Assembly (NCBI GenBank): GCA_023416335.1
Contig: JAEZHY010000284.1
Coordinates: forward strand, 1-12,378
DNA: 12,378 bases
Source: Pseudomonadota bacterium
GTDB taxonomy: Bacteria > Desulfobacterota > Syntrophobacteria > Syntrophobacterales > Syntrophobacteraceae
Direction of reading: 5' to 3'
In this document: in pieces, positions 12,351 to 12,378 of the stretch
How the letters are laid out: the number at the start of each line of letters is the position of its first letter
Position numbering within the stretch: position 1 is the stretch's first letter
Translations under genes and position numbers: made by a program
The notes under the pieces: model-generated
What the model saw: only the letters and a program-made list of their open reading frames with translations
What the model was told of the DNA's origin: nothing
Database searches by the model: none

Positions 12351-12378
12351 GACGGGATTGGAGGTTCTGTCCCCCATC

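Noticed and set aside
11829..12378. Small open frames at the right end
   Set aside because: They cover dispersed repeats and hairpins in several overlapping frames. None has a ribosome binding site or protein-like composition.

Overview
The window looks like a piece of a moderately GC-rich Desulfobacterota (delta-proteobacterial) chromosome. The best guess is a Syntrophobacter-like anaerobe: there is an NrfH/NrfA pair of the sulfate-reducer type, a sensor kinase with a c-type heme domain, an alpha-type glutamine synthetase and a stand-alone pyruvate-kinase C-terminal domain protein. The organism assignment is an inference from protein style; nothing here names the species.

Layout. Positions 1-498 hold no gene. 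They carry dispersed repeats, including a 59-bp inverted-repeat element (80-138) inserted in the loop of a palindromic repeat, and a heptad-repeat array. An OmpR-type response regulator (499-1209, minus) and a heme-binding histidine kinase (1521-3125, plus) are divergent. About 0.6 kb of repeat-rich spacer ending in a CRP/FNR-shaped palindrome (3609-3628) leads to nrfH (3730-4188) and nrfA (4218-5708), closed by a clear intrinsic terminator (5734-5773). A 0.6-kb spacer follows with a sigma70-like promoter (6154-6182) and an overlapping palindrome, serving a DASS/SLC13 anion transporter (6342-7856). After a cluster of palindromic repeats (7888-8110) come a signal-less gamma-glutamyltransferase (8139-9746), a GSI-alpha glutamine synthetase (9847-11178) and a pyruvate-kinase C-terminal-domain protein (11232-11828), all on the plus strand with short gaps. 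The last 550 bp are non-coding and again full of dispersed repeats. Both window ends carry the same two repeat modules in the same order and orientation.

How the genes may work together. NrfH draws electrons from the quinol pool and NrfA reduces nitrite to ammonium outside the cytoplasmic membrane. The adjacent heme-sensor two-component pair is a natural candidate regulator. Glutamine synthetase would assimilate ammonium, and the gamma-glutamyltransferase would move or release gamma-glutamyl groups. These links rest on proximity and family knowledge.

The points most worth following up are the NrfA active-site surroundings (Arg281 and Thr224 where calcium ligands are expected), the heme-sensor kinase beside nrfHA, the CRP/FNR-type palindrome in front of nrfH, the 59-bp mini-element with a 5-bp target duplication, and the 17-bp direct repeats that bracket the repeat cluster in front of the gamma-glutamyltransferase and carry its ribosome binding site.
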